Notes: generated by a model not told the origin, from the sequence alone. DNA of 64,000 bases from Arthrobacter sp. zg-Y238 (GCF_024385525.1 NZ_JANFLU010000001.1:186001-250000), one strand, 5' to 3'; positions 21,500-30,505 are shown, counted from the first letter of the stretch. Numbers and translations: made by a program.

Positions 21500-22462
21500 A
21501 TGGGTTTCTTCGAGACGATACTGTTCCCCTTTAAGTGGGTAGTGTCATGGATCATGTGGATCTTCCACGAGGGATTCGTTTTCCTCGGGATGGATGCCGC
21601 ATCCGGGTGGACCTGGACGTTGTCCATCATCGGCTTGGTGATCGTGATCCGCGCCGCGTTGATTCCGGTCTTCGTCAAGCAGATCAAGGCGCAGCGCGGA
21701 ATGCAGTCCCTGCAGCCCGATCTGCGCAAGCTGCAGCAGAAGTACAAGGGCAAGACCGACCAGCTTTCGCGTCAGGCAATGACGCAGGAGCAGATGGCCC
21801 TGTACAAGAAGCACGGCACCAACCCGTTTGCGGCCTGCCTGCCCATGCTCGTACAGATGCCGTTCTTCTTTGCCCTGTTCCAGGTGCTGAACGGAATTTC
21901 CTCGTCCAATGCCGCGGGCGAGGGCCAGGGCGCGCTGTCGCACAGCGCCATCCAGCAGTTCGACGAGGCCACCATCTTCGGTGCCCCGCTGTCCTCATCG
22001 CTCCTGCACGGTTTCGGCGACGAAGGCCACTTCTCGGTTGTAGTGCTCTCGATCATCATGATCCTGGCCATGACCGCTTCGCAGTTCATCACGCAGAAGC
22101 AGATCATGTCCAAGAACATGTCCGAAGAGGCCCTTGCTAGCCCGTTCATGCGCCAGCAGAAGATGATGCTCTACGTACTGCCCATCGTCTTCGGCGTCGG
22201 CGGCATCAACTTCCCCATTGGCGTGCTCATCTACTGGACCACCACCAACCTGTGGACCATGGGACAGCAGTTCTTCGTCATCCGCCGGATGCCTACCCCC
22301 GGCTCGCCGGCGGCCAAGGCCCTCGCCGAGCGTCGTGCCCGCAAGGGCCTGCCGATGGCTCCGCTCCTGGGTGAGAAAAAGGGCGAAACGCCCGTAGAGG
22401 TACCCGCAGCACCGAAAGGCCAGCGCACCCAGCCTCAGAGGAAGAACAGGAAGAGAAAATGA
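21500..22462 (+). CDS. yidC: Membrane protein insertase YidC (Oxa1/Alb3 family)
   Basis: 320 aa, Gram-positive type without the large periplasmic domain. Five predicted membrane helices, the hydrophilic-groove Arg in IIGLVIVIRAALIPVF, the coiled cytoplasmic loop (LQPDLRKLQQKYKGK), and a long basic C-terminal tail (about 270-320) that may contact ribosomes. ATG preceded by GAGGAG. It overlaps jag by 4 bases (ATGA). Confidence 0.97.
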   Translation: MGFFETILFPFKWVVSWIMWIFHEGFVFLGMDAASGWTWTLSIIGLVIVIRAALIPVFVKQIKAQRGMQSLQPDLRKLQQKYKGKTDQLSRQAMTQEQMALYKKHGTNPFAACLPMLVQMPFFFALFQVLNGISSSNAAGEGQGALSHSAIQQFDEATIFGAPLSSSLLHGFGDEGHFSVVVLSIIMILAMTASQFITQKQIMSKNMSEEALASPFMRQQKMMLYVLPIVFGVGGINFPIGVLIYWTTTNLWTMGQQFFVIRRMPTPGSPAAKALAERRARKGLPMAPLLGEKKGETPVEVPAAPKGQRTQPQRKNRKRK

Positions 22463-23004
22463 GCACCGAGCACATTGACGATCCCGCAGTTCCCCTGGAA
22501 GACGCTGCCGAACCTGAACAGGTCCGCAGCGGGAGGCTTGAGGAAGAGGGCGACGTAGCCGCCGACTACCTGGAAGAACTCCTGGATATCGCCGACATTG
22601 ACGGGGATATCGACATTGAGGTCCGGAACGGCCGTACGTACATCTCCGTAGTGTCCGAGGAAGGCGACGACGCCGCTCTTCAGGCCCTGGTGGGACGGGA
22701 TGGTCAAGTGCTTGAGGCATTGCAGGAACTCACGCGGCTGTCGGTGCTGACGGCCACGGAAAACCGCTCACGGTTGGTCCTGGACATCATTGGCTACCGT
22801 GAGGAGCGCGGCGGACAGCTGCAGTCCATAGCTGAGGACGCAGCCAAGCGTGCCAAGGAAACCGGGCAGGAAGTGGCGCTCGTACCCATGAGCGCCTATG
22901 AGCGCAAGATTGTTCACGACGCCGTGGCTGAACTTGGCCTGGTCAGTGAATCCGAAGGTGAAGGCGCGGACCGCCACATCGTCGTTTCCCTGCCTGCTTC
23001 TTAG
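22459..23004 (+). CDS. jag: Jag/KhpB-like R3H-KH RNA-binding protein
   Basis: 181 aa. An acidic N-terminus, then a KH domain (ALVGRDGQVLEALQELTRL) and a C-terminal R3H domain (RxxxH-like: MSAYERKIVHDAVAEL). The Jag-N domain of Firmicutes is not obvious. These proteins bind RNA and are linked to division and envelope control. Translation is coupled to yidC through the ATGA overlap. Confidence 0.93.
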   Translation: MSTEHIDDPAVPLEDAAEPEQVRSGRLEEEGDVAADYLEELLDIADIDGDIDIEVRNGRTYISVVSEEGDDAALQALVGRDGQVLEALQELTRLSVLTATENRSRLVLDIIGYREERGGQLQSIAEDAAKRAKETGQEVALVPMSAYERKIVHDAVAELGLVSESEGEGADRHIVVSLPAS

Positions 23005-23043
23005 TTACCCCACCCGGCAGTGCAGACAAGGAATATCAAGTAA

Positions 23044-23676
23044 GTGGTTGAAACAACTCCCGCAGAACTGGACGCCGCCCGGAAGATCTTCGGTGACCGT
23101 CTGGAACTGGCTCAAAGATACGTAGAGCACCTCGCGACGTCGGGCATGGAACGGGGCCTTCTCGGCCCGCGGGAAGTTCCGCGGCTCTGGAGCAGGCACG
23201 TCCTGAACTGCGCTGTGGTGGCCGAGCTGATCCCTGCGAATGCCACCGTTGCCGATGTGGGCAGCGGTGCCGGGCTGCCCGGCCTGTGCCTGGCCATTGC
23301 CCGGCCCGACCTCAGCATGACGCTCATAGAGCCGCTTGAGCGGCGGGTCATTTGGCTCAATGAGGTGGTCACGGATCTTGGACTCGACAATGTCCGCGTG
23401 ATCCGCGGCCGCGCAGAACAGGTAGTCGACGAGGTAAACGTGGATGTAGCCACGGCCCGGGCTGTCTCGGCCCTCGGCGGATTGGCCGGACTGACGGTGC
23501 CCCTGCTGCATGGCAGTGGCCAGGTGCTGGCCATCAAGGGCCGCAGCGCCGAAGAAGAAGTGCAGAAGGCCGCGAAAGCAATCCGCAAGTTGGGCGGACG
23601 GGATACTGCGGTGCTGACCGTAGGGGCAGACGTCCTTGAAGAACCCACCACGGTGGTACGCATAACTGTGGGGTGA
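23044..23676 (+). CDS. rsmG: 16S rRNA (guanine527-N7)-methyltransferase RsmG (GidB)
   Basis: 210 aa. SAM-binding motif VADVGSGAGLPGL, then LIEPLERRVIWL and the ARAVSALGGLAGL segment typical of GidB. It methylates G527 of 16S rRNA; loss gives low-level streptomycin resistance in other bacteria. GTG start 39 bases after jag, with AAGGAA upstream. Confidence 0.96.
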   Translation: MVETTPAELDAARKIFGDRLELAQRYVEHLATSGMERGLLGPREVPRLWSRHVLNCAVVAELIPANATVADVGSGAGLPGLCLAIARPDLSMTLIEPLERRVIWLNEVVTDLGLDNVRVIRGRAEQVVDEVNVDVATARAVSALGGLAGLTVPLLHGSGQVLAIKGRSAEEEVQKAAKAIRKLGGRDTAVLTVGADVLEEPTTVVRITVG

Positions 23677-23773
23677 GGAGCCCGACACCTTAGCTTTCAT
23701 GCACACACCCATGCCGGTCCCGGGGAATGGCCGCGAAGCGGATAGTCTAGATGAACTAATGCCTTAACGCTTT

Positions 23774-25012
23774 ATGTTGGAAAGTGAGCATGACCAGGTG
23801 AGTGCGCGTGATTCTGCCGCAAAACGAATTCCTCCCTTCGCCGCACTCGGTTCTGCCCTGTCCGCCTCGTTCGGTAGAAAGCAACCACAAGTGGTTGTGG
23901 AAAAGCCAGCGATCGTTTCACGTGAAACGGTGCCGGCCGAGCGGTTGGAACCCGCTAAGTCGCTGGAACCCGCTAAGTCGCTGGAACCCGCTAAGTCGCT
24001 GGAACCGGCCGAGCAGTTGGAACCCGCCCAGACTGAAAGCAGTGCCGCACTCGTGCAGGCCCCCCGAGCTATCGAAGGTGGTGTATCCGAAGGAGCCGCT
24101 CCTGTGGCGACCTCGGAAGACGTTATGGATTTGATGGACGAGAGCACCCCGCTGGCGCGGGAACTGGCCAGTGAAAACCGGCGTCGGGAGAAGCTTCGCG
24201 GACGCGTTTTGCCGCGGCCGCCCCAGACGCGCATCATGACGGTGAGCAACCAGAAGGGCGGGGTGGGGAAAACGACCACCACGGTCAACCTTGCTGCTGC
24301 CCTGGCGACCGCCGGCCAGAACGTTTTGGTTATCGACATCGATCCGCAGGGAAACGCATCTACGGCCCTTGGCATCGACCACCGTGCTGACGTGGAGAGC
24401 ATCTACGATGTACTGATCGATGACCTTCCGCTGGCCAATGTGGTTGCGCAGTGCCCGGACATCAGCAACCTCATCTGTGCGCCCGCGACTATCCACCTCG
24501 CCGGGGCAGAAATCGAACTGGTTTCCCTGGTTGCGCGTGAACAGCGTTTGAGCCGCGCCATCAATGTCTATGCGGCCGAACGGGAAAAGCAGGGGCTGGA
24601 GCGCCTGGACTACATATTCATTGACTGCCCGCCGAGCCTCGGCCTGCTTACCGTCAATGCCTTTGTAGCGGCAAGGGAAGTCCTGATCCCGATCCAGTGC
24701 GAGTACTACGCGCTCGAGGGCCTCAGCCAGCTGCTGAAGAATATCGAGATGATCCAAAAGCATTTGAACGCTGATCTGGTTGTCTCCACGATTCTGCTCA
24801 CCATGTACGACGGTAGAACGAATCTCGCCGCACAGGTTGCGGCCGAGGTACGCGAACACTTCCCCGAGCAGGTGCTGCGCGCGGTCGTTCCGCGGTCGGT
24901 ACGCGTTTCGGAGGCGCCGAGCTACCAGCAGACCGTGATGACGTATGACCCGTCTTCAACTGGTGCGCTTTCCTATTTGGAAGCGGCAGCCGAGATAGCC
25001 CAGCGCGCCTAG
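23774..25012 (+). CDS. parA: Chromosome partitioning ATPase ParA (Soj) with long N-terminal extension
   Basis: 412 aa, much longer than a minimal ParA. The ATPase begins at about residue 152 (RIMTVSNQKGGVGKTTT, deviant Walker A) and continues with VIDIDPQGNAST, FIDCPPSLGLL and the C-terminal basic SVRVSEAPSY. The first 150 residues are low-complexity and contain five six-residue units of the LEPAKS type. A perfect parS lies within this extension and encodes VSRET. ParA-ATP binds DNA and moves ParB-parS complexes. The start is uncertain: ATG 23774 lacks a clear ribosome site and GTG 23798 is the alternative. Confidence 0.93.
   Translation: MLESEHDQVSARDSAAKRIPPFAALGSALSASFGRKQPQVVVEKPAIVSRETVPAERLEPAKSLEPAKSLEPAKSLEPAEQLEPAQTESSAALVQAPRAIEGGVSEGAAPVATSEDVMDLMDESTPLARELASENRRREKLRGRVLPRPPQTRIMTVSNQKGGVGKTTTTVNLAAALATAGQNVLVIDIDPQGNASTALGIDHRADVESIYDVLIDDLPLANVVAQCPDISNLICAPATIHLAGAEIELVSLVAREQRLSRAINVYAAEREKQGLERLDYIFIDCPPSLGLLTVNAFVAAREVLIPIQCEYYALEGLSQLLKNIEMIQKHLNADLVVSTILLTMYDGRTNLAAQVAAEVREHFPEQVLRAVVPRSVRVSEAPSYQQTVMTYDPSSTGALSYLEAAAEIAQRA
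23915..23928. other. parS site 1 (inside parA)
   Basis: Perfect GTTTCACGTGAAAC. In the parA frame it encodes V-S-R-E-T. It is the site nearest oriC, about 3.6 kb from the dnaA-rpmH box cluster. Confidence 0.92.
23945..24034 (+). repeat. 18-bp in-frame tandem repeat in parA, five units
   Basis: Five consecutive 18-base units starting at 23945. The first three are near-identical (ctggaacccgctaagtcg) and the last two have diverged. They encode the hexapeptide LEPAKS three times, then LEPAEQ and LEPAQT. The array lies 16 bases after the parS in the ParA N-terminal extension. Confidence 0.92.
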
Positions 25013-25117
25013 TGACACCCCGGCGGGGTTCGGCTGCCAGCTAGCTTCCGCGCCATAGAATACTCTCACAATCAATCCGTGCCGCTTGAAGTGCTGGCAT
25101 AAGGGAAGGACTTACCC

Positions 25118-26548
25118 ATGGCCGAGAAGCGTCGGGGTTTAGGCCGCGGTCTGGGAGCTTTGATTCCTAGCAGTGCGGAGCCTGCGGAGACAGAAAACCC
25201 GAACCAGGGAACCGTTACTCCTGGGCGTCCGGCTGATTTGTTCTTTGCTGCAGCGGATGAGTCCCGCTCCCAGTTCGGCGGTACGGGTCCGCGCAGGGGC
25301 GCAGGCATTAACAAGGAAGCGCTTCGCGGTCCGGCAAAGAAGTCGACCACGCGCAGCTCCGCGTCCCGTCCGGAAGCCCGCAAGCCTGCGGAGGCAGAGG
25401 CTCCCAGCCCTGCTCCGGCTGCCAAACCCGACGACTCAGGGGCCGCAGGGACGGTTGCTGGGTCAACCCCGGCCCCCACCCCGGGTTCCACCAACAAGGG
25501 CGCCAAGGCGGCTTCCAAGGCCACCCAGAGCGACGTAAAGGGTGCGGCGAAGACCAAGCCCTCCGACGGTCCTCAGGCTGCGGTTGAAGCCACGCAGGCC
25601 GCTCCGGTGCCTGCTCCGGCGGATGCGGCTAAGGAAGCACCGGTTCAGGATGCTGTTGGCCCGGCGGATGCGGATGTTTCCCGTGAAACATCGACCCCGG
25701 ATTACAGCGGGGAGGAAGGCCTGGTTCAGGTGCCAGGTGCAACGTTCGCCGAGCTTCCTATCGATTCGATTCATCCGAACCGTAAGCAGCCTCGATCGGT
25801 CTTCGATGAAGATGACATGGCCGAACTGGTACATTCCATTCGGGAAATCGGCGTACTCCAGCCGATCGTCGTTCGTCCCTCGCTCGAGGGCGATGCGGAG
25901 CACCCCTACGAACTTGTTATGGGTGAACGGCGCTGGCGCGCGTCGCGCGAAGCAGGACTCTCCTCGGTGCCGGCTATCATCCGGTCCACCCAGGATGTTG
26001 ACCTTCTCCGGGATGCACTCCTCGAGAACCTGCACCGCAGCCAGCTGAACCCGCTGGAAGAAGCTGCTGCATACCAGCAGCTTCTGGATGACTTCGGTTG
26101 CTCCCACGAAGAACTCGCAGATCGCATCGGCCGCTCCCGGCCCCAGGTAACCAACACCCTGCGGTTGATGAAGCTTCCTCCGTTGGTTCAGCGCCGCTTG
26201 GCCGCCGGAATTCTGTCTGCTGGGCATGCACGCGCATTGCTCGGGCTTGGGGATCCTGCTGAGATGGAGAAGCTGGCGCAGAAGATCGTAGCCGAGGGCC
26301 TTTCCGTTCGTGCCACCGAAGAGATCGTTTCGCTTGCGGACGGCCTGCGGAAGCCAGCCAAGACATCGAAGCCAAAGATCGGCGCCCGGCACGAACGGCT
26401 GGATTATCTGGCGACGTCCCTCGCTGACCGCCTGGACACAAACGTCAAGATCACCCTTGGTGCGCGGAAGGGTAAGGTCAGTATCGAGTTCGCCAGCGTG
26501 GATGACCTGAATCGTATTATGGGTGTCCTCTCTACGCCCGCGGAGTAG
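25118..26548 (+). CDS. parB: Chromosome partitioning protein ParB
   Basis: 476 aa, long for the family. It starts MAEKRRGLGRGLGALIPS, the conserved ParA-contacting N-terminus. An Ala/Pro/Lys-rich linker of about 170 residues follows, then the CTPase core with IHPNRKQPRSVFDEDDMAEL and GERRWRA, the HTH with RSRPQVTNTLRLMKLP, and the C-terminal dimerisation domain. It loads at parS as a CTP-dependent clamp. A one-mismatch parS inside the linker encodes VSRET. The gene ends just before a palindrome that contains a perfect parS. Confidence 0.96.
   Translation: MAEKRRGLGRGLGALIPSSAEPAETENPNQGTVTPGRPADLFFAAADESRSQFGGTGPRRGAGINKEALRGPAKKSTTRSSASRPEARKPAEAEAPSPAPAAKPDDSGAAGTVAGSTPAPTPGSTNKGAKAASKATQSDVKGAAKTKPSDGPQAAVEATQAAPVPAPADAAKEAPVQDAVGPADADVSRETSTPDYSGEEGLVQVPGATFAELPIDSIHPNRKQPRSVFDEDDMAELVHSIREIGVLQPIVVRPSLEGDAEHPYELVMGERRWRASREAGLSSVPAIIRSTQDVDLLRDALLENLHRSQLNPLEEAAAYQQLLDDFGCSHEELADRIGRSRPQVTNTLRLMKLPPLVQRRLAAGILSAGHARALLGLGDPAEMEKLAQKIVAEGLSVRATEEIVSLADGLRKPAKTSKPKIGARHERLDYLATSLADRLDTNVKITLGARKGKVSIEFASVDDLNRIMGVLSTPAE
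25676..25689. other. Near-perfect parS (inside parB)
   Basis: GTTTCCCGTGAAAC, one change from consensus (A to C at position 6). It encodes V-S-R-E-T in the parB frame, as the perfect site does in parA. Confidence 0.65.
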
Positions 26549-26568
26549 TTCCTAGCCCAACGAGGTGC

Positions 26569-26607
26569 CTAAAGGGCCGGTGTTTCACGTGAAACCCCGG
26601 CCCTTAG
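26569..26607. terminator. parB terminator-like palindrome with parS at its centre
   Basis: AAGGGCCGG (26572-26580) and CCGGCCCTT (26597-26605) form a perfect outer stem around the parS at 26582-26595, giving an extended dyad of about 35 bases 21 bases after the parB stop. TGCTTTC follows. It can fold as an RNA hairpin and also serve as a ParB-binding site. Confidence 0.65.
26582..26595. other. parS site 2
   Basis: Perfect GTTTCACGTGAAAC at the centre of the palindrome just downstream of parB. Confidence 0.95.
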
Positions 26608-26869
26608 TGCTTTCTGAGGAAAGGTCGCATGGGCAGGTCTGCCGGGATCGGCTGTCACCGTGCAAGCTCGGCGGCCGCCCACGCTACTGCGATCGAACGG
26701 TTGAGCGGGTCTACGGACCGTAGGCGGCCGGTTTGTTCCGCTGCCGCCCGTCTTATATTGCTGTTGATGTGTCAGATGCTCGCCCCGGGACGCATGTACC
26801 GTGCACCGACACACTGGACGGTAGCTCCGTCGGTATGAGGCAGTCTCCACCAAGTTCCCGCTTCTCGTC

Positions 26870-26883
26870 GTTTCACGTGAAAC
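26870..26883. other. parS site 3
   Basis: Perfect GTTTCACGTGAAAC, 288 bases from site 2. Confidence 0.95.
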
Positions 26884-26973
26884 AGACGTGGCCAGGGCGG
26901 TGAACTTGCTCCACGTCTCTGATCCCTGGCCTGAAGGGCGGGACTGCAGCTCCGATGCATCGGCCAATGCTAA

Positions 26974-26987
26974 GTTTCACGTGAAAC
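26974..26987. other. parS site 4
   Basis: Perfect GTTTCACGTGAAAC, 104 bases from site 3, the closest pair in the array. Confidence 0.95.
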
Positions 26988-27214
26988 CCAGTTCCAGCTA
27001 CGGCGGCAATACCTACACCTTGTGGTCTCGCGCCTCAACTGCCGCAGCCCTCCATTCGACCACCTGACTGGGCGAATACATGCCCGGCGGGCGTACTGAG
27101 CCGGTTGAAGTCGTGTCGAGCTACGTCCACGTCTTGTGATTGCGGTTTCCTTGAGTCGGGTGCGCGTAGTGCCTGGTCGCCGGCGAATCCCACCGGCGAA
27201 ACCCACGGTGCCAG

Positions 27215-27260
27215 TGAACCTTAGGCGCCAGCACGTCTGAACCTTAGGCGCCAGCACGTC
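27215..27260. repeat. 23-bp perfect tandem duplication
   Basis: Two identical 23-base copies abut at 27215-27237 and 27238-27260, beginning TGAACCTTAGGCGCCAGC. It lies between parS sites 4 and 5 and is not part of a recognised gene. Confidence 0.9.
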
Positions 27261-27471
27261 CCAGGTTACTTGGACGTGGATAGAACCGGTTCCGCGACTA
27301 GCGCGGTCGCGAACCGCCCATGGGTTGATGGAACCGGTTCTGGGCCACGGATCGGACCGGTATCCGTATGCAAACTAGGCGCCGCGGTGCCCCTCTCAGG
27401 CCGACACGGCTGCACAGCATCAGCTGATTGCCGCCCTGCTGGAGGCTGAGACGAGCGGCAGGACTTGGGCT

Positions 27472-27485
27472 GTTTCACGTGAAAC
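27472..27485. other. parS site 5
   Basis: Perfect GTTTCACGTGAAAC in the gene desert. Confidence 0.95.
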
Positions 27486-27905
27486 GACGTGCTTGCAGAC
27501 AGCGTGGACGCCCGGCACGCGTTAGTGGAGCGCCTTCCGAAATCATGCGGGCACTGTCCGGCCGGGTGGTCGCCCGTGTACTGGTATCTGGGTGGCCATC
27601 GGCGGTAGTGTTGACGGCCATTGTCGAGGGTCGAACACGGTCCTTCACTGACTCATAGGGACAGGCTGATGGCTTACGATCATACCCCGCCACCGGCATC
27701 GAGGTCCTGGCGCTGTGCCACACCTCGGGAAGCCAGATGAAACCGTGCGCTGTAAATGTGGGGCGGGCGAAGCGCAGCGGTCCTTCATTCGGTTTGGCGG
27801 TAAGTGTGAAGCGCAGCGGTTCTTCAATAGGTATTGGGCCTGCGCCACGCTGCGAATTGTTCGTATTCCCCTGGTAGCCCCGTACTCCCTTGGTAGCCCC
27901 GCACT

Positions 27906-27919
27906 GTTTCACGTGAAAC
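27906..27919. other. parS site 6
   Basis: Perfect GTTTCACGTGAAAC. It is preceded by two copies of a TTGGTAGCCCCG-like element just upstream (about 27868-27902). Confidence 0.95.
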
Positions 27920-28094
27920 TACCCGGGCGTGTGGTCAGGGAGGCACTTAGCTAGGCCCATGAGAAAGGCGTGCGTCCACCGGACATGGTGGAAAGCGAGC
28001 TGAGTGGACGGGTTGTTTAGCAGCCACTCAGTCCGCAATATCGCTGCACGGATGACGGAGGGATCGTAGGAACCGGGCTGCATCTCTTGGCAGC

Positions 28095-28108
28095 GTTTCA
28101 CGTGAAAC
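28095..28108. other. parS site 7
   Basis: Perfect GTTTCACGTGAAAC, 189 bases from site 6. Confidence 0.95.
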
Positions 28109-28252
28109 ACCAGCCCGCGGGGTAGAGAGGGCGCCCTTCCCCAGGCCGCTGCACCTAGGCGGGCGAGACGTGGGCGCGAGGAACAGGAGGGCTACATGCG
28201 GCCGTGGGATCACCCCGTGAAGTCATGGACCACCGAGCCGGGTTCTGTGCAC

Positions 28253-28276
28253 CTAGGCGGGCTGCAGCCCGCCTAG
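28253..28276. repeat. 24-bp perfect palindrome
   Basis: CTAGGCGGGC, TGCA, GCCCGCCTAG: a perfect dyad with no unpaired centre. The left half with its flank (TGCACCTAGGCGGGC) also occurs as a direct repeat at 28150-28164. Confidence 0.85.
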
Positions 28277-29023
28277 CGGTATATGAGCAGGCTCTGCCTC
28301 GCCGCCGGCCCTGCGGTTGCCGACCAGTATCCCGCTTTAACTTGGCGTCGATTACGGGGTGCGGATTCGAACAGCACCCAAGCAGACCTATTGGTCTGGT
28401 GCTGACAAGGGCCGGGCCCAAGGCGCCCGAGAAGGGCCCCACGGACTCTACTTCCACCGGAGCTCGAGGCTGGAACTACACGGGAGCAATTAGCAGGATG
28501 CCGGCATGAAGGATTCACGTGACTGCTGGACCCGGTTGGGTGTTATCCCGTGTCATGTGTCGCCGAGGCTCCAGGCAGAGGTTCCAGAGCGCCGCACACG
28601 ACGCCACAGTTGCTTAGCGAAGATAGAAACAACTGAACCGAGAACGCAGGTGACGGCTGGCGCATGCGGCACCACGGGTAGCGGCCGGTATCTTTCCAAA
28701 CCTGGAGGAGTGCCGCGCCGGATACCGCCAGCCTATCCCCGTGCCGGAAAGTACGTCGGGCGGCCGTCCCGCTAAAGCCAAGTCCGTGCTCAACGTGTGG
28801 ATGGAGGTGGGGCCTCCGAAGACCCGCTCGGCCTGCCGTCCGCGGTTGAGCTTCTCCTGGCCGGCTAGGGTTTGTAGCCGTCGAGTGTTTGCCGCTCCTG
28901 TGATTCTTCCAAGCGTCCGATCGAGCCTGGCTGCGCTTCGGCTAAGTGCTGCCGGACGTCGCCAGTGGGGGGCGTCCTTGTCTGAGGCTGGATGTGTTCC
29001 TCATTTAACCTGGTCGAAGCAGC

Positions 29024-29080
29024 ACCGGACACCGGACACCGGACACCGGACACCGAACACCGCACCGCACCGCACCGCGC
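29024..29080. repeat. 7-bp tandem repeat running into a 5-bp repeat
   Basis: ACCGGAC is repeated four times from 29024, followed by ACCGAAC and then ACCGC units. It lies just upstream of parS site 8 in the gene desert. Confidence 0.85.
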
Positions 29081-29105
29081 TGACCAGTTCCGCCCTCGAC
29101 GCCGT

Positions 29106-29119
29106 GTTTCACGTGAAAC
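29106..29119. other. parS site 8
   Basis: Perfect GTTTCACGTGAAAC, 42 bases before the 3' end of the broken MFS gene. Confidence 0.95.
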
Positions 29120-29160
29120 GAGGACAGGGTGGATGGTGGAGCACGGTGGCTCAAGAATGC

Positions 29161-30445
29161 CTATCCGGCGGAAGGATTGGCCGATGCGGGCTGTTCATCG
29201 GTTAGCTTCCGCATTCTTCGCAGGGGTGACAGCGCGACCGGCAGGAAGGCTACACAGGCGGCCGCCGCCGCGATCCAGAGTGCTGCCTCCGCTCCATACA
29301 GCTGCCCAAGCACTCCGCCCAGCAACGCGCCGACGGGCTGAGTACCCCAGACCAGGAAACGCATGGTTGCGTTCATGCGGCCCAGCAAGCGGTCCGGGGT
29401 CAGTCTTTGCCGAAAGCTCACTTGAGTGACGTTGTAGACCACCGTGCCGAAGCTGGCCACGGCCAGTCCAGCCGCGCCCAACCAAACCGACCATCCGCCT
29501 CCCGCAGCAGGCAACAGAAGAGCAAAAGGCGCTGTCACAGCCATGGACAGCCAGATGGCAGGTCCTTCACCCAGCCACAGGGTTAGCCGCCGGGTCACCA
29601 GCGCGCCGGCAAGGCCGCCAACCCCAAGAACCGAAAAGACCATGCCGATTTGGTGCGCACCAAGGCCAAGCTCTCTCGGAAGGAAGAACACCAGCATCGC
29701 CATGTACGCGGCAAAGGCCAGGTTGAACAATGCTGTGGCACCAGCAATGGCCCGCAGCAGGGGGTTGCCCAGAACGAAACGCAGGCCCTCTGCGATGCCC
29801 CCCCAGCTGGGATCCCGGCACTGGCTCTGGCTTGGGCTGCCGGTGACGCATGCGCCCAATGAACAGCGCGGACAATCCCATCGCGATTGCATCCAAGGCC
29901 AGGGCAATGGGCGCCGTCAGCCAGGCAATGAGCTGGCCGGCTGCGACCGGACCCCCAAGTTGGGCAACTGAGTGCACCGTTTCCAACTTGGCATTTCCTT
30001 CGACCAAATGGTCTCGCCCGATAAGTCGCGGCAGATAGCTTTGGTAAGCGACGTCGAAGAAGACGCTGAAAACGCCGATAAGCAACGCCACGACGTAAAG
30101 CTGCCAGACTGTGAGTACCCCAAGCCACCAGGCGAGCGGAACAGTGAGCAGGACCGCCGCCCGAATCAGGTCCGAAGAGACGAGCACTTGGCGGTAGCGC
30201 AGCCGATCGACCCATACTCCGGCGGGCAGTCCGATCAACAGGAACGCAACGGTGCCCATGGCCGAAAGCAGTCCAACTTCGAATTCACTGGCCGTCAGTG
30301 TCACCACCGCCACGAGTGGCAGCGCCAGGCCCGAAACCTGCTGCCCTAGCTGGCTCAGGGAAGTGGCATAGAACAGGAATCGGAAGTCGTGATCCCGTAG
30401 GACCCCGCCAGGGGCCACAGCCGCGTCGCCGTCTTCAGTCGTCAT
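29161..30445 (-). pseudogene. MFS transporter interrupted by a frameshift in a G7 tract
   Basis: Two overlapping frames together make one complete MFS permease of about 428 aa. The first part (MTTEDGD... from ATG 30445) runs through the N-terminal six helices (YATSLSQLGQQVSGLALPL, DVAYQSYLPRLI) to GSQLGG. The second resumes as GIAEGLRFVLGNPLL and ends SANPSAG. The switch falls in a seven-base run, C7 on the plus strand at 29798-29804. Six bases would restore the frame. It could be a true mutation, a phase-variable tract or a sequencing error. The closest type is a macrolide/drug-efflux-like MFS protein with an adjacent ArsR regulator. Confidence 0.8.
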
Positions 30446-30505
30446 GCGGTTGACTCTGACCAATCGATTGATCTTTGTCAATAGGCCTTCTGGTATTGTG
30501 CACAC

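Larger units (their letters stand above)
26609..29160. other. Gene desert with parS sites
   Basis: About 2.55 kb with no credible gene on either strand. Open frames are short, overlap each other, lack ribosome sites and cross parS sites or repeats. It carries parS sites 3-8, two copies of the palindrome GAACCGGTTC (27283-27292, 27331-27340), a 23-bp duplication, a 24-bp palindrome and a short minisatellite. It separates parB from the accessory genes beginning at 29161. No tRNA or known ncRNA was recognised. Confidence 0.75.

Noticed and set aside
27475-27912. 145-codon minus-strand frame in the parS desert
   Set aside because: It begins and ends in parS-derived sequence, lacks a ribosome site, has mixed composition and overlaps other frames.
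28506-28520. GGATTCACGTGACT, a possible degenerate parS
   Set aside because: Only the central TCACGTGA core matches; both outer thirds differ, so it was not counted.
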